Source: Candidatus Eisenbacteria bacterium
GTDB lineage: Bacteria > Eisenbacteria > RBG-16-71-46 > CAIMUX01 > JAHJDP01
Assembly (NCBI GenBank): GCA_018831195.1
Contig: JAHJDP010000088.1
Coordinates: 1 to 46,200 of the forward strand
Direction of reading: 5' to 3'
Length of the DNA stretch: 46,200 nucleotides
Below, piece by piece: positions 1-8,237 of the stretch; positions within the stretch are counted from its first letter, which is position 1, and every line of letters begins with the position of its first letter. The translations under genes were made by a program, and so were the position numbers. The notes below the pieces were generated by a model, which had not been told where the DNA came from, made no database searches, and saw only the letters and a list, made by a program, of their open reading frames with translations.

Positions 1-1
1 A

Positions 2-454
2 CTCGATTTGTTCACTCCCGATGATGGAACCTTTGAGTATTCCGTCGTGACGACGAATAAGACACTCAGCCTGCGGCGATTGTGGTACTTCATGGCGGGT
101 CGAGGAGCTCAAGAGAAAACGCTGGCCGAACTCAAGGATGGCATGGCATTCGGGACGATCCCGACCAATCATTATGGCGCGAACAGCGCTTGGCAATGGC
201 TGGTGGTCTTAGCTCATAACCTCTTCCGCGATTTTCAACTTTCATTGAAACAGACATCGGCTCGTCGGAGTTGGAAGAGAACCTTTCTTTACAAGATGGA
301 GTCGATCAAGTCGGCGAGATTTGAGTGGCTCAATGTGGCGGGTAGACTTTTGAATCTGTCGTATGGACGTACTCTCAGACTTCAAGCAATCCCGGCAATC
401 CAAGATCGGTGGGCACAAATGGATCCAAATGTATCAACATTTTTGCCGGATTAG
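2..454 (+). CDS. IS1380-type transposase, C-terminal part (cut by window edge)
   Basis: Only the last ~150 residues of a DDE transposase are present. The frame stays open to the left edge, so the real start lies outside the window. The segment GRGAQEKTLAELKDG, followed by HYGANSAWQWLVVLAHNL and later ARFEWLNVAGRLLNLSYGRTLRL, matches the C-terminal end of IS1380-family (DDE_Tnp_1) transposases: the catalytic glutamate region, then a helical part, then the RFE...AGR segment. The enzyme would cut and join the ends of its own element. A fragment of another gene begins directly downstream, so the element probably inserted into or beside that gene. Terminal inverted repeats could not be delimited. 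Family assignment is from motif resemblance only. Confidence 0.75.
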   Translation, partial: LDLFTPDDGTFEYSVVTTNKTLSLRRLWYFMAGRGAQEKTLAELKDGMAFGTIPTNHYGANSAWQWLVVLAHNLFRDFQLSLKQTSARRSWKRTFLYKMESIKSARFEWLNVAGRLLNLSYGRTLRLQAIPAIQDRWAQMDPNVSTFLPD

Positions 455-455
455 G

Positions 456-1019
456 GTTAACATTCCTGTTTACGCTCCTGTTCCCATCCGCCTCCAGGTT
501 TCGATTCAGAAAATCAAACGCTGGTGGGGAGGAGACAGTTTTGCCGATGCAACCGTGCTCCATCCGGTTCCCGGCCAAGATATTGAGGGGCTGCTCTACG
601 AGGAGAGCGGCATCGCGTGCTGGTTGCAGCTTCCCGGTGAAACTCTGATCCATGAAGATTCCTTGCCGTCGAGGAGAAGGGAGGGCGGACCCATCACCTG
701 TCTGATCGAAACGGGACGGGTGTCGGATTGTTATCTGGCCCTGAAGAATTCCGAAGGGCTGGATATTATCCCGGGCGATTTCTGCATGTATGGGGAAAAT
801 CCCCTAATGATTCCGAATCTGCTACCGGGGATCTACTATCTTCGCGTTATGCCCCTCCATCGCCGGCAAACATGGCGCGGGCAATGGTACAAAGGAGCGG
901 ATAGTATCGAGAAGGCTACACCTATTCGGGTTGGGAGATCGGATGAACCTGTCCGCATCGTGATTGACCTATCGAAAGGAACGCTGGTCTGCAAACCGCC
1001 TACCGGACCAGGGATTTGA
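456..1019 (+). pseudogene. truncated surface-protein fragment next to the insertion sequence
   Basis: A ~190-residue open stretch follows the transposase in another frame and has no start of its own outside transposase coding sequence. Its later part reads LPGIYYLRVMPL, then WYKGADSIEKATPIRVG and VRIVIDLSKG. This resembles the beta-sandwich (carboxypeptidase-regulatory-like) repeats of large secreted proteins in FCB-type bacteria, where a LPPGxYYLRV...WYdGA...ATPIxV pattern recurs. The N-terminal portion of such a protein is missing, so this is most simply the 3' remnant of a surface protein cut off by the insertion sequence. It overlaps the end of the convergent gene by 20 bases. Whether it is still expressed cannot be told. 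Confidence 0.55.
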
Positions 1020-1719
1020 GGGCGCCCCAGGTGTCGGGCTTCACCGGCGTCGGCATATCAATAAGGAAAAGACCCATCCCGAGGCTGGCGGTCGGCCCAA
1101 AAACAAGACTGGGATCCTGCCAGCCATTCGGCGGTCCATATTCCGGCGCGATATTGGTCCATGGGTTTCCATTCGGTCCATTTGAATCGACTGCAATATA
1201 GATCTGTGCGGCTTCGTACATCCAGGGACCCCAAAATCCAATGGTGAACTCATCATGAACGAAGAAGGGCAGTGGGAGATTGTGTTGGCTGATTTCCGGC
1301 CACATGGCCGGCGCCTCAATCACAACTTCATATCCAACGGTCAGAACATTCCCGGGTTCCCGGGAGACACCCCCATCCCAGATATAGACATCTATCGGCT
1401 GGCCATAGAATCCGCCTGTTTGAGTCAGCCAAAGAACCACGCATTCGATCTGGCCGGAGCCCATATCAAAACCTTCACCGAAAGCGCCATAATAGGGTGG
1501 TTGATAGCCGCCATAAGCCCAAATATAGCCATTCTCGAAGCTATCATCGTGATTGTAAATCAAGGTTCCATTACAATCCCGTCCCTGATATGTGGCGAGT
1601 GTCGCTGTGGCGGGTCCTAGGATATCAACGGAATCGAAGGGATCGATGGGATCGGCATGCGCGGGAAGATAAAGAGCGATTGAACAAAGCAGTAAAATGA
1701 AAATGCCTGAGGTTCTCAC
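1000..1719 (-). CDS. small secreted protein with signal peptide
   Basis: This encodes a 239-residue protein of unknown function. Residues 1-22 form a classical signal peptide (MRTSGIFILLLCSIALYLPAHA), so the mature protein is exported. The body is rich in Trp, Tyr, Gly and Pro and suggests an extracellular beta-sandwich, with phrases such as IWAYGGYQPPYYGAF, DVYIWDGG and FTIGFWGPW. The last residues, PTPVKPDTWGALKSLVR, resemble a short C-terminal W-x-x-(I/L)-K-x-(L/Y) tail that I associate with secreted proteins of Eisenbacteria-like genomes and that may be a sorting or anchoring signal. That association is from memory. No enzymatic motif was recognised. Confidence 0.75.
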   Translation of the reverse strand: MRTSGIFILLLCSIALYLPAHADPIDPFDSVDILGPATATLATYQGRDCNGTLIYNHDDSFENGYIWAYGGYQPPYYGAFGEGFDMGSGQIECVVLWLTQTGGFYGQPIDVYIWDGGVSREPGNVLTVGYEVVIEAPAMWPEISQHNLPLPFFVHDEFTIGFWGPWMYEAAQIYIAVDSNGPNGNPWTNIAPEYGPPNGWQDPSLVFGPTASLGMGLFLIDMPTPVKPDTWGALKSLVR

Positions 1720-1780
1720 TCGCTATTCCCTTTTCCAAACAGGGTCCTTGCTTGGAATTCTTGAGATTTTGAGCCAACTG

Positions 1781-1831
1781 TCAGGTCAGACCTCTCGCTA
1801 CGCAGTAGTATACATCCGGCACGGCACTATG
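1781..1831 (-). pseudogene. decayed FlgD-like C-terminal tail (minus strand)
   Basis: Read on the minus strand, this short stretch gives SAVPDVYYCVARGLT and then a stop. It parallels the tail of the neighbouring YVTN-repeat protein (SVASGVYYLAARGLAP). No open frame of useful length precedes it, so it looks like the last scrap of a deleted secreted-protein gene. The remainder of 1720-1976 holds no gene that I can support. The match is short, so confidence is modest. Confidence 0.35.
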
Positions 1832-1976
1832 ACTAAGGATTTATCACCCTTGAATATATGCTAATGTTGGGTATTAGGACTCTGTGTTGAAGAGTGTGAA
1901 TTAGGACGATCTACGGCAAACAACTCTGCTGAAATCGTGGCGCATGCTTCAACAATGATTACACTGAAAGCTATAA

Positions 1977-2171
1977 TTGACAGGTGTTTTGATACAGATC
2001 TTTGACATTAATGGCCGATTGATCCGAACATTGGTAGAGGGATCGATTCCGGCGGGTGAGCACAGTGTGCGTTGGGACGGCCGTGGTGACGGCGGCCAGA
2101 TGGTGGGTGCAGGTGTTTACTTCTGCACCTCCAAAGCGAAGGCCGGCGGCAATCACGGAAGTTGCTTATGA
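1977..2171 (+). pseudogene. orphan FlgD-like Ig domain fragment
   Basis: The translated piece reads IFDINGRLIRTL, then AGEHSVRWDGRGDGG and GAGVYF. This is the standard FlgD-type Ig-like C-terminal domain (V.IYDxxGRxVRxL...AGxHxVxWDGRDxxGxxVxxGVYFY) of FCB-group secreted proteins. Only the domain is left: an in-frame TAA lies directly upstream of the first usable codon (TTG), there is no signal peptide, and the final strand after GVYF is off-register. It is therefore a remnant of a larger gene, facing the similar intact tail of the next gene. Confidence 0.55.
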
Positions 2172-2210
2172 CCAGATAACCGGGTATTGTTAACTTCCGT
2201 TTTCAGCCTT

Positions 2211-4466
2211 CTACTTCAGAAGAAGCACTTTCTTTGAATCCTGAATGTTATGAACTGATACAGGGGCAAGACCTCTCGCCGCCAAATAGTAAACACCAGA
2301 CGCAACGGAATTGCCCCGAATATCACGGCCATCCCAAACAAACGGGTGAGTCCCGGATGCGCAATCATCAAAGTGCTGGACCAAACGCCCGGAAAGATCA
2401 TAAATACCGACCTCGACAAGATCCAATCCGTTGGCATCCAGAAGGAAGCGCATCGCTCCACCTGAAGAACCTATTCTGGCGGGTTGGGCGGAGGAAAATA
2501 TGATACGAATTGATGGACTTGAAATTCGACCGGTATCTATGCCCGGAGCAGGAACATCGCTTGGATCCGGATCCCAGACTTCAAAGAGAACACCACCCTC
2601 TTCCGCATCATTGCCTCCAACAAATATTTTGCGCTGCCAGGGATCGGCGGCGCAGCCATTAACCGGCGCCGGCAGCAGGATTTGATCTTCTATGGTGTGA
2701 TTAGGTCCGATCGCGACCAGCCAGGACCCGGCGGTAACATAGGCGCGCTGGAGCTTTTCATTCACGGTAATGGCTGAAGGATAACCGGGGAGATTGATCG
2801 CGGCGACAATATCATGCGTCGCTCCGTCGACGACCCAAACAACATCGCAATTCAATGCGACAACATAAATCAGGTTGCGCATCTCATTGACGGCGATTTG
2901 GTTTATTTCACAAAAGCCATGAAGAGTCACACAATCGATGACATGGTGCGTCGTACCGTCCAGAACCCATAGCCAAGCCCACCATGTTGTCACATAAATT
3001 CTATTCGTTGTTTCGTTAATGGCAACATCATTGGCCACATACCCCTCGTCAAAGGGCACCGTATCGATAACACGGCCAGAATCGGCATCATAGACCGACA
3101 TGTCGCAACTGACATTGTTTGTCACATAGACCCGATTGATGTCTTCCCGTATCGCCACACCAAATGGTTCATCTCCGACCGCGATGGCGTCTAAAGGAAG
3201 ACCCGTAGCCCAATCCATAAGAATCAATTCGTCCTGCTGTTTCACGGCGGCGACCGTTATCCCGTCGGTAAGCCGGGTCGCGATATCGCTGGGAGCATAA
3301 CCGGGTTCAAGAACCCTGATAAGCGAACCGCTTGCTGGATCGACATGCAGGATTTCATTTCCAAAATGATCGGCGACAAGAACTGTATGATCATTGGAAA
3401 GATTATCGTTCAACGGCAATCCTAACGTTACGGAACCGGGATGAACCTGGAAGCGAATTGTCGCCTTCTCCCGGGGTTCGCTTGTATTGAAGACGGTCAT
3501 GTCATCGCTGTCGATATTGGTCACGAAGACGCGACCCAAAACAGGATCGACGGCTATACCTCCATAGGGGCACAGTCCCACCGAAACCGTTCCCTCCACG
3601 GATCCCATTGATGGCAGGATGGAAACATCGTAGCTTTCACTATTCGCTACATAAATCGTGTGGGTCAGCAGATCCACGGCAAGATGCCGCGGTTTCTCTC
3701 CGACCGGCTGAGTTGCAATGACGGTATTCGTCGCGCCATTGATAACGGAGATGGCGTTATCATCTCGATCAGCAGTATATATCAGGTTGAGATCCGGATC
3801 CGCGGCGATTCCTTCGGGATAAGATCCCACCGGTATCGTCGCAATCACAGCATCGGTCATGGCGTTGATAACACTGACCGTATGATCGCTGAGATTAGCG
3901 ACATAAACACGATGCGTTGACTCAATGACACAGATATCCCAAGGATAATTTCCGACACTTATCGTTGTCAGCAGGGATCCATCTTCAGCATCCAAAACCC
4001 AAACGCGCGCATTCGCCTTATCAACTACATAAAGTTTACTCTGGGCCGCAACGGGGCTGTAAACGCAAAGATCCATCGGTGAGCCGTCGAGAGGGATATG
4101 ATGAATTTCCTCAAGCAGCTCTGTGTCGACAATCGATACGGAGCCGCCATAATTCGCTATATAGACTTTATCTCCGGCCGGGGCGGCCTCGATTCCGTGC
4201 GGAAACAGACCCGTGATGGGCACTCCGGCAATCACCGAATCACTCAGGGCGTCGATCACCATCAGCGCATTCGCGCCATGAATGCAGGCGACATAGATCC
4301 GATGATCAGAGGGAGAGGCGGCGACGCCCCAGGGTTCATATCCGCTGTCCGGATCGTTCAACGGTATTTGATTCAGCAGAATCATTTCGGCGCGCAGATT
4401 ATTCGCCGGCAGAAATCCTGTCGACAAAAACAGGATCGCCAGTAAGTAGGTCAGGTTACGGTGCAT
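2211..4466 (-). CDS. secreted YVTN/NHL beta-propeller protein with FlgD-like tail
   Basis: This encodes a ~751-residue exported protein. I chose the ATG at 4466 because GGGAG lies nine bases upstream and a clean signal peptide follows (MHRNLTYLLAILFLSTGFLPA). An in-frame ATG 24 bases further upstream has no ribosome site. Roughly residues 35-650 are tandem ~40-residue blades of the YVTN family (for example VYVANLSDHTVSVINAMTDA and IYTADRDDNAISVINGATNT), building one or two beta-propellers. The last ~75 residues are a FlgD-type Ig-like domain (VGIYDLSGRLV, WDGRDIRGNSVASGVYYL) ending in KKVLLLK, probably a sorting or anchoring domain. Such proteins act at the surface in binding; the ligand is unknown. 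It stands alone as a leftward transcription unit. Confidence 0.85.
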   Translation of the reverse strand: MHRNLTYLLAILFLSTGFLPANNLRAEMILLNQIPLNDPDSGYEPWGVAASPSDHRIYVACIHGANALMVIDALSDSVIAGVPITGLFPHGIEAAPAGDKVYIANYGGSVSIVDTELLEEIHHIPLDGSPMDLCVYSPVAAQSKLYVVDKANARVWVLDAEDGSLLTTISVGNYPWDICVIESTHRVYVANLSDHTVSVINAMTDAVIATIPVGSYPEGIAADPDLNLIYTADRDDNAISVINGATNTVIATQPVGEKPRHLAVDLLTHTIYVANSESYDVSILPSMGSVEGTVSVGLCPYGGIAVDPVLGRVFVTNIDSDDMTVFNTSEPREKATIRFQVHPGSVTLGLPLNDNLSNDHTVLVADHFGNEILHVDPASGSLIRVLEPGYAPSDIATRLTDGITVAAVKQQDELILMDWATGLPLDAIAVGDEPFGVAIREDINRVYVTNNVSCDMSVYDADSGRVIDTVPFDEGYVANDVAINETTNRIYVTTWWAWLWVLDGTTHHVIDCVTLHGFCEINQIAVNEMRNLIYVVALNCDVVWVVDGATHDIVAAINLPGYPSAITVNEKLQRAYVTAGSWLVAIGPNHTIEDQILLPAPVNGCAADPWQRKIFVGGNDAEEGGVLFEVWDPDPSDVPAPGIDTGRISSPSIRIIFSSAQPARIGSSGGAMRFLLDANGLDLVEVGIYDLSGRLVQHFDDCASGTHPFVWDGRDIRGNSVASGVYYLAARGLAPVSVHNIQDSKKVLLLK

Positions 4467-4608
4467 GACAGTTGACTCCCAGGATACCATCGCATTTCAC
4501 TGACAACAGTATAGCATCCAGGGCGGGGATTGTCCAGAATAATGGATTGGAGATCTATCGCATATTGTTCATAAAGATAAAATCGTTTTTTTTGATGCCG
4601 CCGTCTCT

Positions 4609-5814
4609 CTATTTTCCACCCTTCTCTTCATCCGTAAGACGGATTGTCGTATCCCCGACTGTTATGAGGATCTCTTCATCTTCTTCGACCACCGTGACCT
4701 CCACATGACTCATTCCCCGGACTTCAATTCCCGTATTCCCCAAAGTCCCCGCATAGCGAAGATGGGTACCATAGAAACTCGGCGGCACAACGACGACGGA
4801 GCCCGAATCGTCTCCATTGACTTCAATGCCTGATGAACCGAAGACTCTGGCTCGCGAGGGCATCACCGCGGCAAAACTAGCTGAATAGGTGCCTCCTTCT
4901 CTTTGAAATGACCACTTCACGACCTCCCCGGCCTTCAATTGAGAGAAGGCTCGCGCGCCCTCAATCGTATCGAGCCTGAGATCATTGATGTGGGTCAGGA
5001 CATCCCCCCGTTTCAATCCCGCTTTATCCGCCGGGCTGTCAGGGTCCACCGAATAAATCTCAGGTGGTGATTTAAACCGCCAATCATAGCGTTCCGTTTC
5101 TTCATTCCACTTGGAACCCTCTATTTCACAATTGAGACCGATGCCAAGCCAGCCCGAAGGAAAAGCAGCAATAGGAAGCCCTGGAAGATCCGGGATCCTG
5201 GGAATATCCGGCAGAGGAGGCATGTCGGGCATGTCAGGCATGTCAGGCATGTCGGGCAATGGCGGAATATCAGGGAGATCCAGCCGCTGAAAATCATGAA
5301 TCGCACTTCCTGGATAAATCATACTCCAGCTATCATGAAGAGCCTGTATCTCTCCCGGCACATGCGCCGCCGGGACAATCTTTACCAGAAGCTCTTGTCC
5401 ATCCCGGCGGATGGTTACATTGAGAGGTTCTCCGATGGGAGGATTGGAGAACAACAACCCTCCTTTTTTTGTCGTAATTAAACAATCATCAATGGCGACG
5501 AGCACATCGTTTTTCTTTAGAATTCCAAATGAGGGACCCTCGCCGGCCAGCACCTGGATCTTGGGCTCAGATGTAAAGCGGTATATGGCTGCGCCATCAG
5601 GATGAAGAGTCATCGTACCATTGAACTCCAGGCTCGTGATGCCAAGGGATCCAATGGCGTGTCTACCGTCGATGATTTCCGGCGCATCTGTGCCGGCATG
5701 GGCGGCGTCGAGAGCAAGCGCGGCATGGGCATGGGGGGCCGAGGGCAGGAGCATGACGACCGCCATCACAACTCCCCACCCGCCTTTTCCCCGAGTCGAT
5801 GAATTCCACTGCAT
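4609..5814 (-). CDS. exported double-PDZ protein
   Basis: This encodes 401 residues with an N-terminal export signal (VVMAVVMLLPSAPHAHA, about residues 15-31) and AGGAG eight bases before the ATG. Two PDZ-like domains are visible. The first is about residues 75-150 (GPSFGILKKNDVLVAIDD). The second is about 215-305 (GWLGIGLNCEIEG, then VDPDSPADKAGLKRGDVLTHIN). They are separated by a proline-rich linker with four (D/P)MP repeats. No protease domain is present, so it is probably a periplasmic peptide-binding or scaffold protein rather than a DegP-type enzyme. The acidic C-terminus VVEEDEEILITVG...RLTDEEKGGK is unusual. It lies 77 bases after an anti-sigma-like gene in the same direction and is a plausible member or client of that ECF sigma system. 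Confidence 0.8.
   Translation of the reverse strand: MQWNSSTRGKGGWGVVMAVVMLLPSAPHAHAALALDAAHAGTDAPEIIDGRHAIGSLGITSLEFNGTMTLHPDGAAIYRFTSEPKIQVLAGEGPSFGILKKNDVLVAIDDCLITTKKGGLLFSNPPIGEPLNVTIRRDGQELLVKIVPAAHVPGEIQALHDSWSMIYPGSAIHDFQRLDLPDIPPLPDMPDMPDMPDMPPLPDIPRIPDLPGLPIAAFPSGWLGIGLNCEIEGSKWNEETERYDWRFKSPPEIYSVDPDSPADKAGLKRGDVLTHINDLRLDTIEGARAFSQLKAGEVVKWSFQREGGTYSASFAAVMPSRARVFGSSGIEVNGDDSGSVVVVPPSFYGTHLRYAGTLGNTGIEVRGMSHVEVTVVEEDEEILITVGDTTIRLTDEEKGGK
5219..5254. repeat. four tandem 9-bp units in the PDZ linker
   Basis: GGCATGTC(G/A) occurs four times head to tail, encoding the DMP tripeptide repeat between the two PDZ domains on the minus strand. Loss or gain of units keeps the frame, so linker length could vary between strains. 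Confidence 0.85.
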
Positions 5815-5891
5815 GGTGTGACTCCTTTAACAATTCTCAGAACCATCTCTTGCAGCAAAGCTGCTGACAATTCGCGCAACCACCCTTGCCG

Positions 5892-6446
5892 TTAAAACCA
5901 CGCCACTCGATACAGCTCTTTGCCATTTGTATTCCCGGGCCGCCATGATCCCGTGCCATCCATGGCGCGAAGGATATTGCCGGTGACGGGATCATCGGGG
6001 AAAAGATTGACCATTTCTTCCGCCGCTGCATAGAGGGTCGTCAACGCAACCTCACGGCCCTGGTTCCTGGTCTCGGAATCTTGATCGCCGGCTTGGTGAA
6101 TCAATTGCGCCAAGGCGCTGAGATAGGCTGTCCCCGATTTCTGCACTTCCATCGCGAGACGCAGATTATCATGCTCGTGCATCGCCAACATGACCCGTTC
6201 GGTTTGTTTCGAGCCGGTCCACTGTCCCATCGCATAGCTACCGATGATGAGAGCCATGACCGCAATCGCCGCTATCGCCATCCACACCGGTGTCAGAGTA
6301 ACACCGCCCCGGAAACCGCTCCTCAGAAGGCCCCGCGATTTGAGATCCCGCACAACCCGCGCTTCCAGGAGGTCGCTGGGCCGGCGTTCGCGTGGCAAAG
6401 ATTCAAACGCTATTTTCTCTTCTGGGGTCAGATCGTCGTTAGGCAT
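5892..6446 (-). CDS. membrane-anchored anti-sigma-factor-like protein
   Basis: This encodes 184 residues beginning MPNDDLTPEEKIAFESLPRE. This start overlaps the stop of the upstream ECF sigma gene by eight bases, which is typical of translational coupling; longer upstream starts would lie deep inside the sigma gene. A cytoplasmic N-terminal ~55 residues precede one hydrophobic segment, VWMAIAAIAVMALIIGSYAMG (about residues 57-77). The rest is a helical, probably periplasmic, region. No HxxxCxxC zinc motif is present, so it is not a canonical ZAS anti-sigma factor. The assignment rests on gene order, coupling and single-span topology. It would hold the sigma factor inactive until an envelope signal arrives. 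Confidence 0.6.
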   Translation of the reverse strand: MPNDDLTPEEKIAFESLPRERRPSDLLEARVVRDLKSRGLLRSGFRGGVTLTPVWMAIAAIAVMALIIGSYAMGQWTGSKQTERVMLAMHEHDNLRLAMEVQKSGTAYLSALAQLIHQAGDQDSETRNQGREVALTTLYAAAEEMVNLFPDDPVTGNILRAMDGTGSWRPGNTNGKELYRVAWF

Positions 6447-6999
6447 CTTTTTTCTCCTCGAAGGCCGACAACCGTTGTCGCAAAGTCCGGCGGGCGCTGA
6501 ATAATTGACTTTTGGATGTCCCGACGGAGATCCCAAGATGAGCAGCGATCTCCGCATGCTTCATCCCTTCGATTTCATATAAAACCAGGATCTGCCGGCA
6601 TCCGGCTGGTAGTTCCGCAATCGCCCCTTCCAGATCGATCCTCTCGGCAATCATGTCCACCCTGGCCGGGGGATCGGGAGGATCCTCCCACAGCGCCTCG
6701 GGGCTCCGGGATCGGCGACGGAAAAGGTCCCGGGTGACATTCAATCCAATCGCCCGCAGCCAGGTTGAGAATGCTGACTCCCAGCGGAATCGCTCCAAGC
6801 GCTCACACGCCCTCATCCAGGTCTCCTGAACAACATCCTCGGCATCCGACTCAACGCCCCCCACCAGCCGAAGGACCAACTGGTAGAGCCGGGGTGTATG
6901 CCGGTGGTAGAGAAGACGGAAGGCGCTCTCCTCTCGCCGCTCCAGGATGGCTGCCGCCAAACTCCTGTCGCTCTCGTTCTCCGGGGCGTTGTGGGTCAT
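6439..6999 (-). CDS. ECF-type RNA polymerase sigma factor
   Basis: This is a 186-residue sigma-70 family protein lacking regions 1 and 3. Region 2 covers about residues 20-95 (ESAFRLLYHRHTPRLYQLVL, DAEDVVQETWMRACERL, FSTWLRAIGLNVTRDLFRRR). Region 4 covers about 125-180 (LPAGCRQILVLYEIEGMKHA followed by EIAAHLGISVGTSKSQLFSA), a normal helix-turn-helix. AAGGA lies five bases before the ATG. It would direct RNA polymerase to a small stress or envelope regulon, and its activity is presumably set by the overlapping downstream anti-sigma-like gene. The double-PDZ gene after that is a likely target or sensor. I did not find a convincing autoregulatory promoter in 7000-7157. Confidence 0.9.
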   Translation of the reverse strand: MTHNAPENESDRSLAAAILERREESAFRLLYHRHTPRLYQLVLRLVGGVESDAEDVVQETWMRACERLERFRWESAFSTWLRAIGLNVTRDLFRRRSRSPEALWEDPPDPPARVDMIAERIDLEGAIAELPAGCRQILVLYEIEGMKHAEIAAHLGISVGTSKSQLFSARRTLRQRLSAFEEKKDA

Positions 7000-7088
7000 C
7001 TCATTCCTTAGTCGCTGGAATGGGGCAAAGGGTTGGGAAATTTGCGCTGAACACCGAGATTATTATCCTACGGCTGGAGGCCGCGTCC

Positions 7089-7144
7089 AATCCCAACCCC
7101 CATTACAGTCTCATGTGCGGATTCGCAGATTGGGGGCTGGGATA
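7089..7144. terminator. long imperfect hairpin after the FGE-fold gene
   Basis: AATCCCAACCCCCATT at 7089-7104 pairs with ATTGGGGGCTGGGATA at 7129-7144 (14 of 16 positions, loop about 24 bases). It sits just past the stop of the secreted FGE-fold gene and before the sigma gene. There is no run of T after it, so it may be a weak terminator or an RNA-stabilising structure. Confidence 0.35.
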
Positions 7145-7157
7145 GGAGCGTATGAAT

Positions 7158-8210
7158 TTAGTTCGCACTTGTCATGGCAATGCGGAATCCCAGGCGAAAG
7201 TTGTTTGTCTGAGGCGCCCAGTGATTCCGATCCGCGCAACGCATTTCCAAGTGTCCGTCATTGTACCACGAGCCCCCTCGGACGACATGTTCCGTCCCCT
7301 CGGCAGGTCCGGCTGGATCCACTTCCGGTTCTGTTCCAAGATCGCAGAGGTACCAATCATTACACCATTCCCGTACATTTCCCCCCATATCGGAAAGACC
7401 CATTCCGGCTGGGGCATCCGGATAAGCTCCAACCGCCGTGGTCCAGCCTATACACATGGGATCGGGATCGTGGTTGGCATCATCGCATTCTGGAACATCA
7501 TTGCCCCACGGATACATTCTCTCGTCATTATATTGACAGGCATATTCCATTTCAGCATCTGTCGGCAACCGAAAACCGGCCGCGCTGTAGGGATCTCCTC
7601 CATTACATGACCAATCACCGGTATGTTCATAAGCGCGGGGTAGTCCGGCTTTCAAACTTAGCCAATCGCAGAATCTCACAGCGCCGTACCAGGTCACCAT
7701 TTTGACCGGATGCTCGGGATTAATGCCATGCCCGGCATCCCGAAGAAAGAATTCGCCGGCGGCAAACCCAATTTCACTATCTCCGCCTCCAACATTTAGT
7801 AGCGAGACTGTACTGCCATCGAGATTATCCATGACGGAAGACGTTGTTGCAGTTACGTATCCATTGTCATAAGCCCACTGCACCGCTTCCAGATACTCCT
7901 GATTCGTGACCTCATGCTGCCCGAGGAAAAAATTCCGGGTCAATGTCACTTCGCGCTGATCAACGCCGCAGGCGGAGACGCCATCGCCCATGGTAAATAT
8001 GCCGCCGGACACTGCGACCATGCCATCAGGGAGATCCATCGTAAAAGTCAGATTGATAACCTCGGATAATGGAAAACTCTGATCACCACCATCGGTATGA
8101 ACCACCAAATTGCGGTTGACATCATATTCGGCTGATGATGAGCCGGCCATCATCATTGCTATCAAGCCAAACAGTACAATACCCGCCATTAGATTTGCTT
8201 TGTATTTCAT
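7158..8210 (-). CDS. exported FGE-sulfatase (SUMF1)-fold protein
   Basis: This encodes 350 residues with a signal peptide (MKYKANLMAGIVLFGLIAMM..SSA) and GGAG before the ATG. From about residue 60 it follows the formylglycine-generating-enzyme fold: GGIFTMGDG, FFLGQHEVTNQEYLEAV, HPVKMVTWYGAVRFCDWLS, GFRLPTDAEMEYAC, MYPWGND, MGGNVREWCNDWY, VVRGGSWYNDG and NFRLGFRIA. True FGEs carry two catalytic cysteines near the C-terminal end; here that stretch reads RCADRNHWAPQ with only one cysteine. It is therefore more likely a non-enzymatic, sugar- or protein-binding member of the family. It follows the FlgD-tailed gene by 27 bases and shares its sigma-54 promoter. Confidence 0.85.
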   Translation of the reverse strand: MKYKANLMAGIVLFGLIAMMMAGSSSAEYDVNRNLVVHTDGGDQSFPLSEVINLTFTMDLPDGMVAVSGGIFTMGDGVSACGVDQREVTLTRNFFLGQHEVTNQEYLEAVQWAYDNGYVTATTSSVMDNLDGSTVSLLNVGGGDSEIGFAAGEFFLRDAGHGINPEHPVKMVTWYGAVRFCDWLSLKAGLPRAYEHTGDWSCNGGDPYSAAGFRLPTDAEMEYACQYNDERMYPWGNDVPECDDANHDPDPMCIGWTTAVGAYPDAPAGMGLSDMGGNVREWCNDWYLCDLGTEPEVDPAGPAEGTEHVVRGGSWYNDGHLEMRCADRNHWAPQTNNFRLGFRIAMTSAN

Positions 8211-8237
8211 TATGCTCTCCTTTGTCGATTCAATGGG

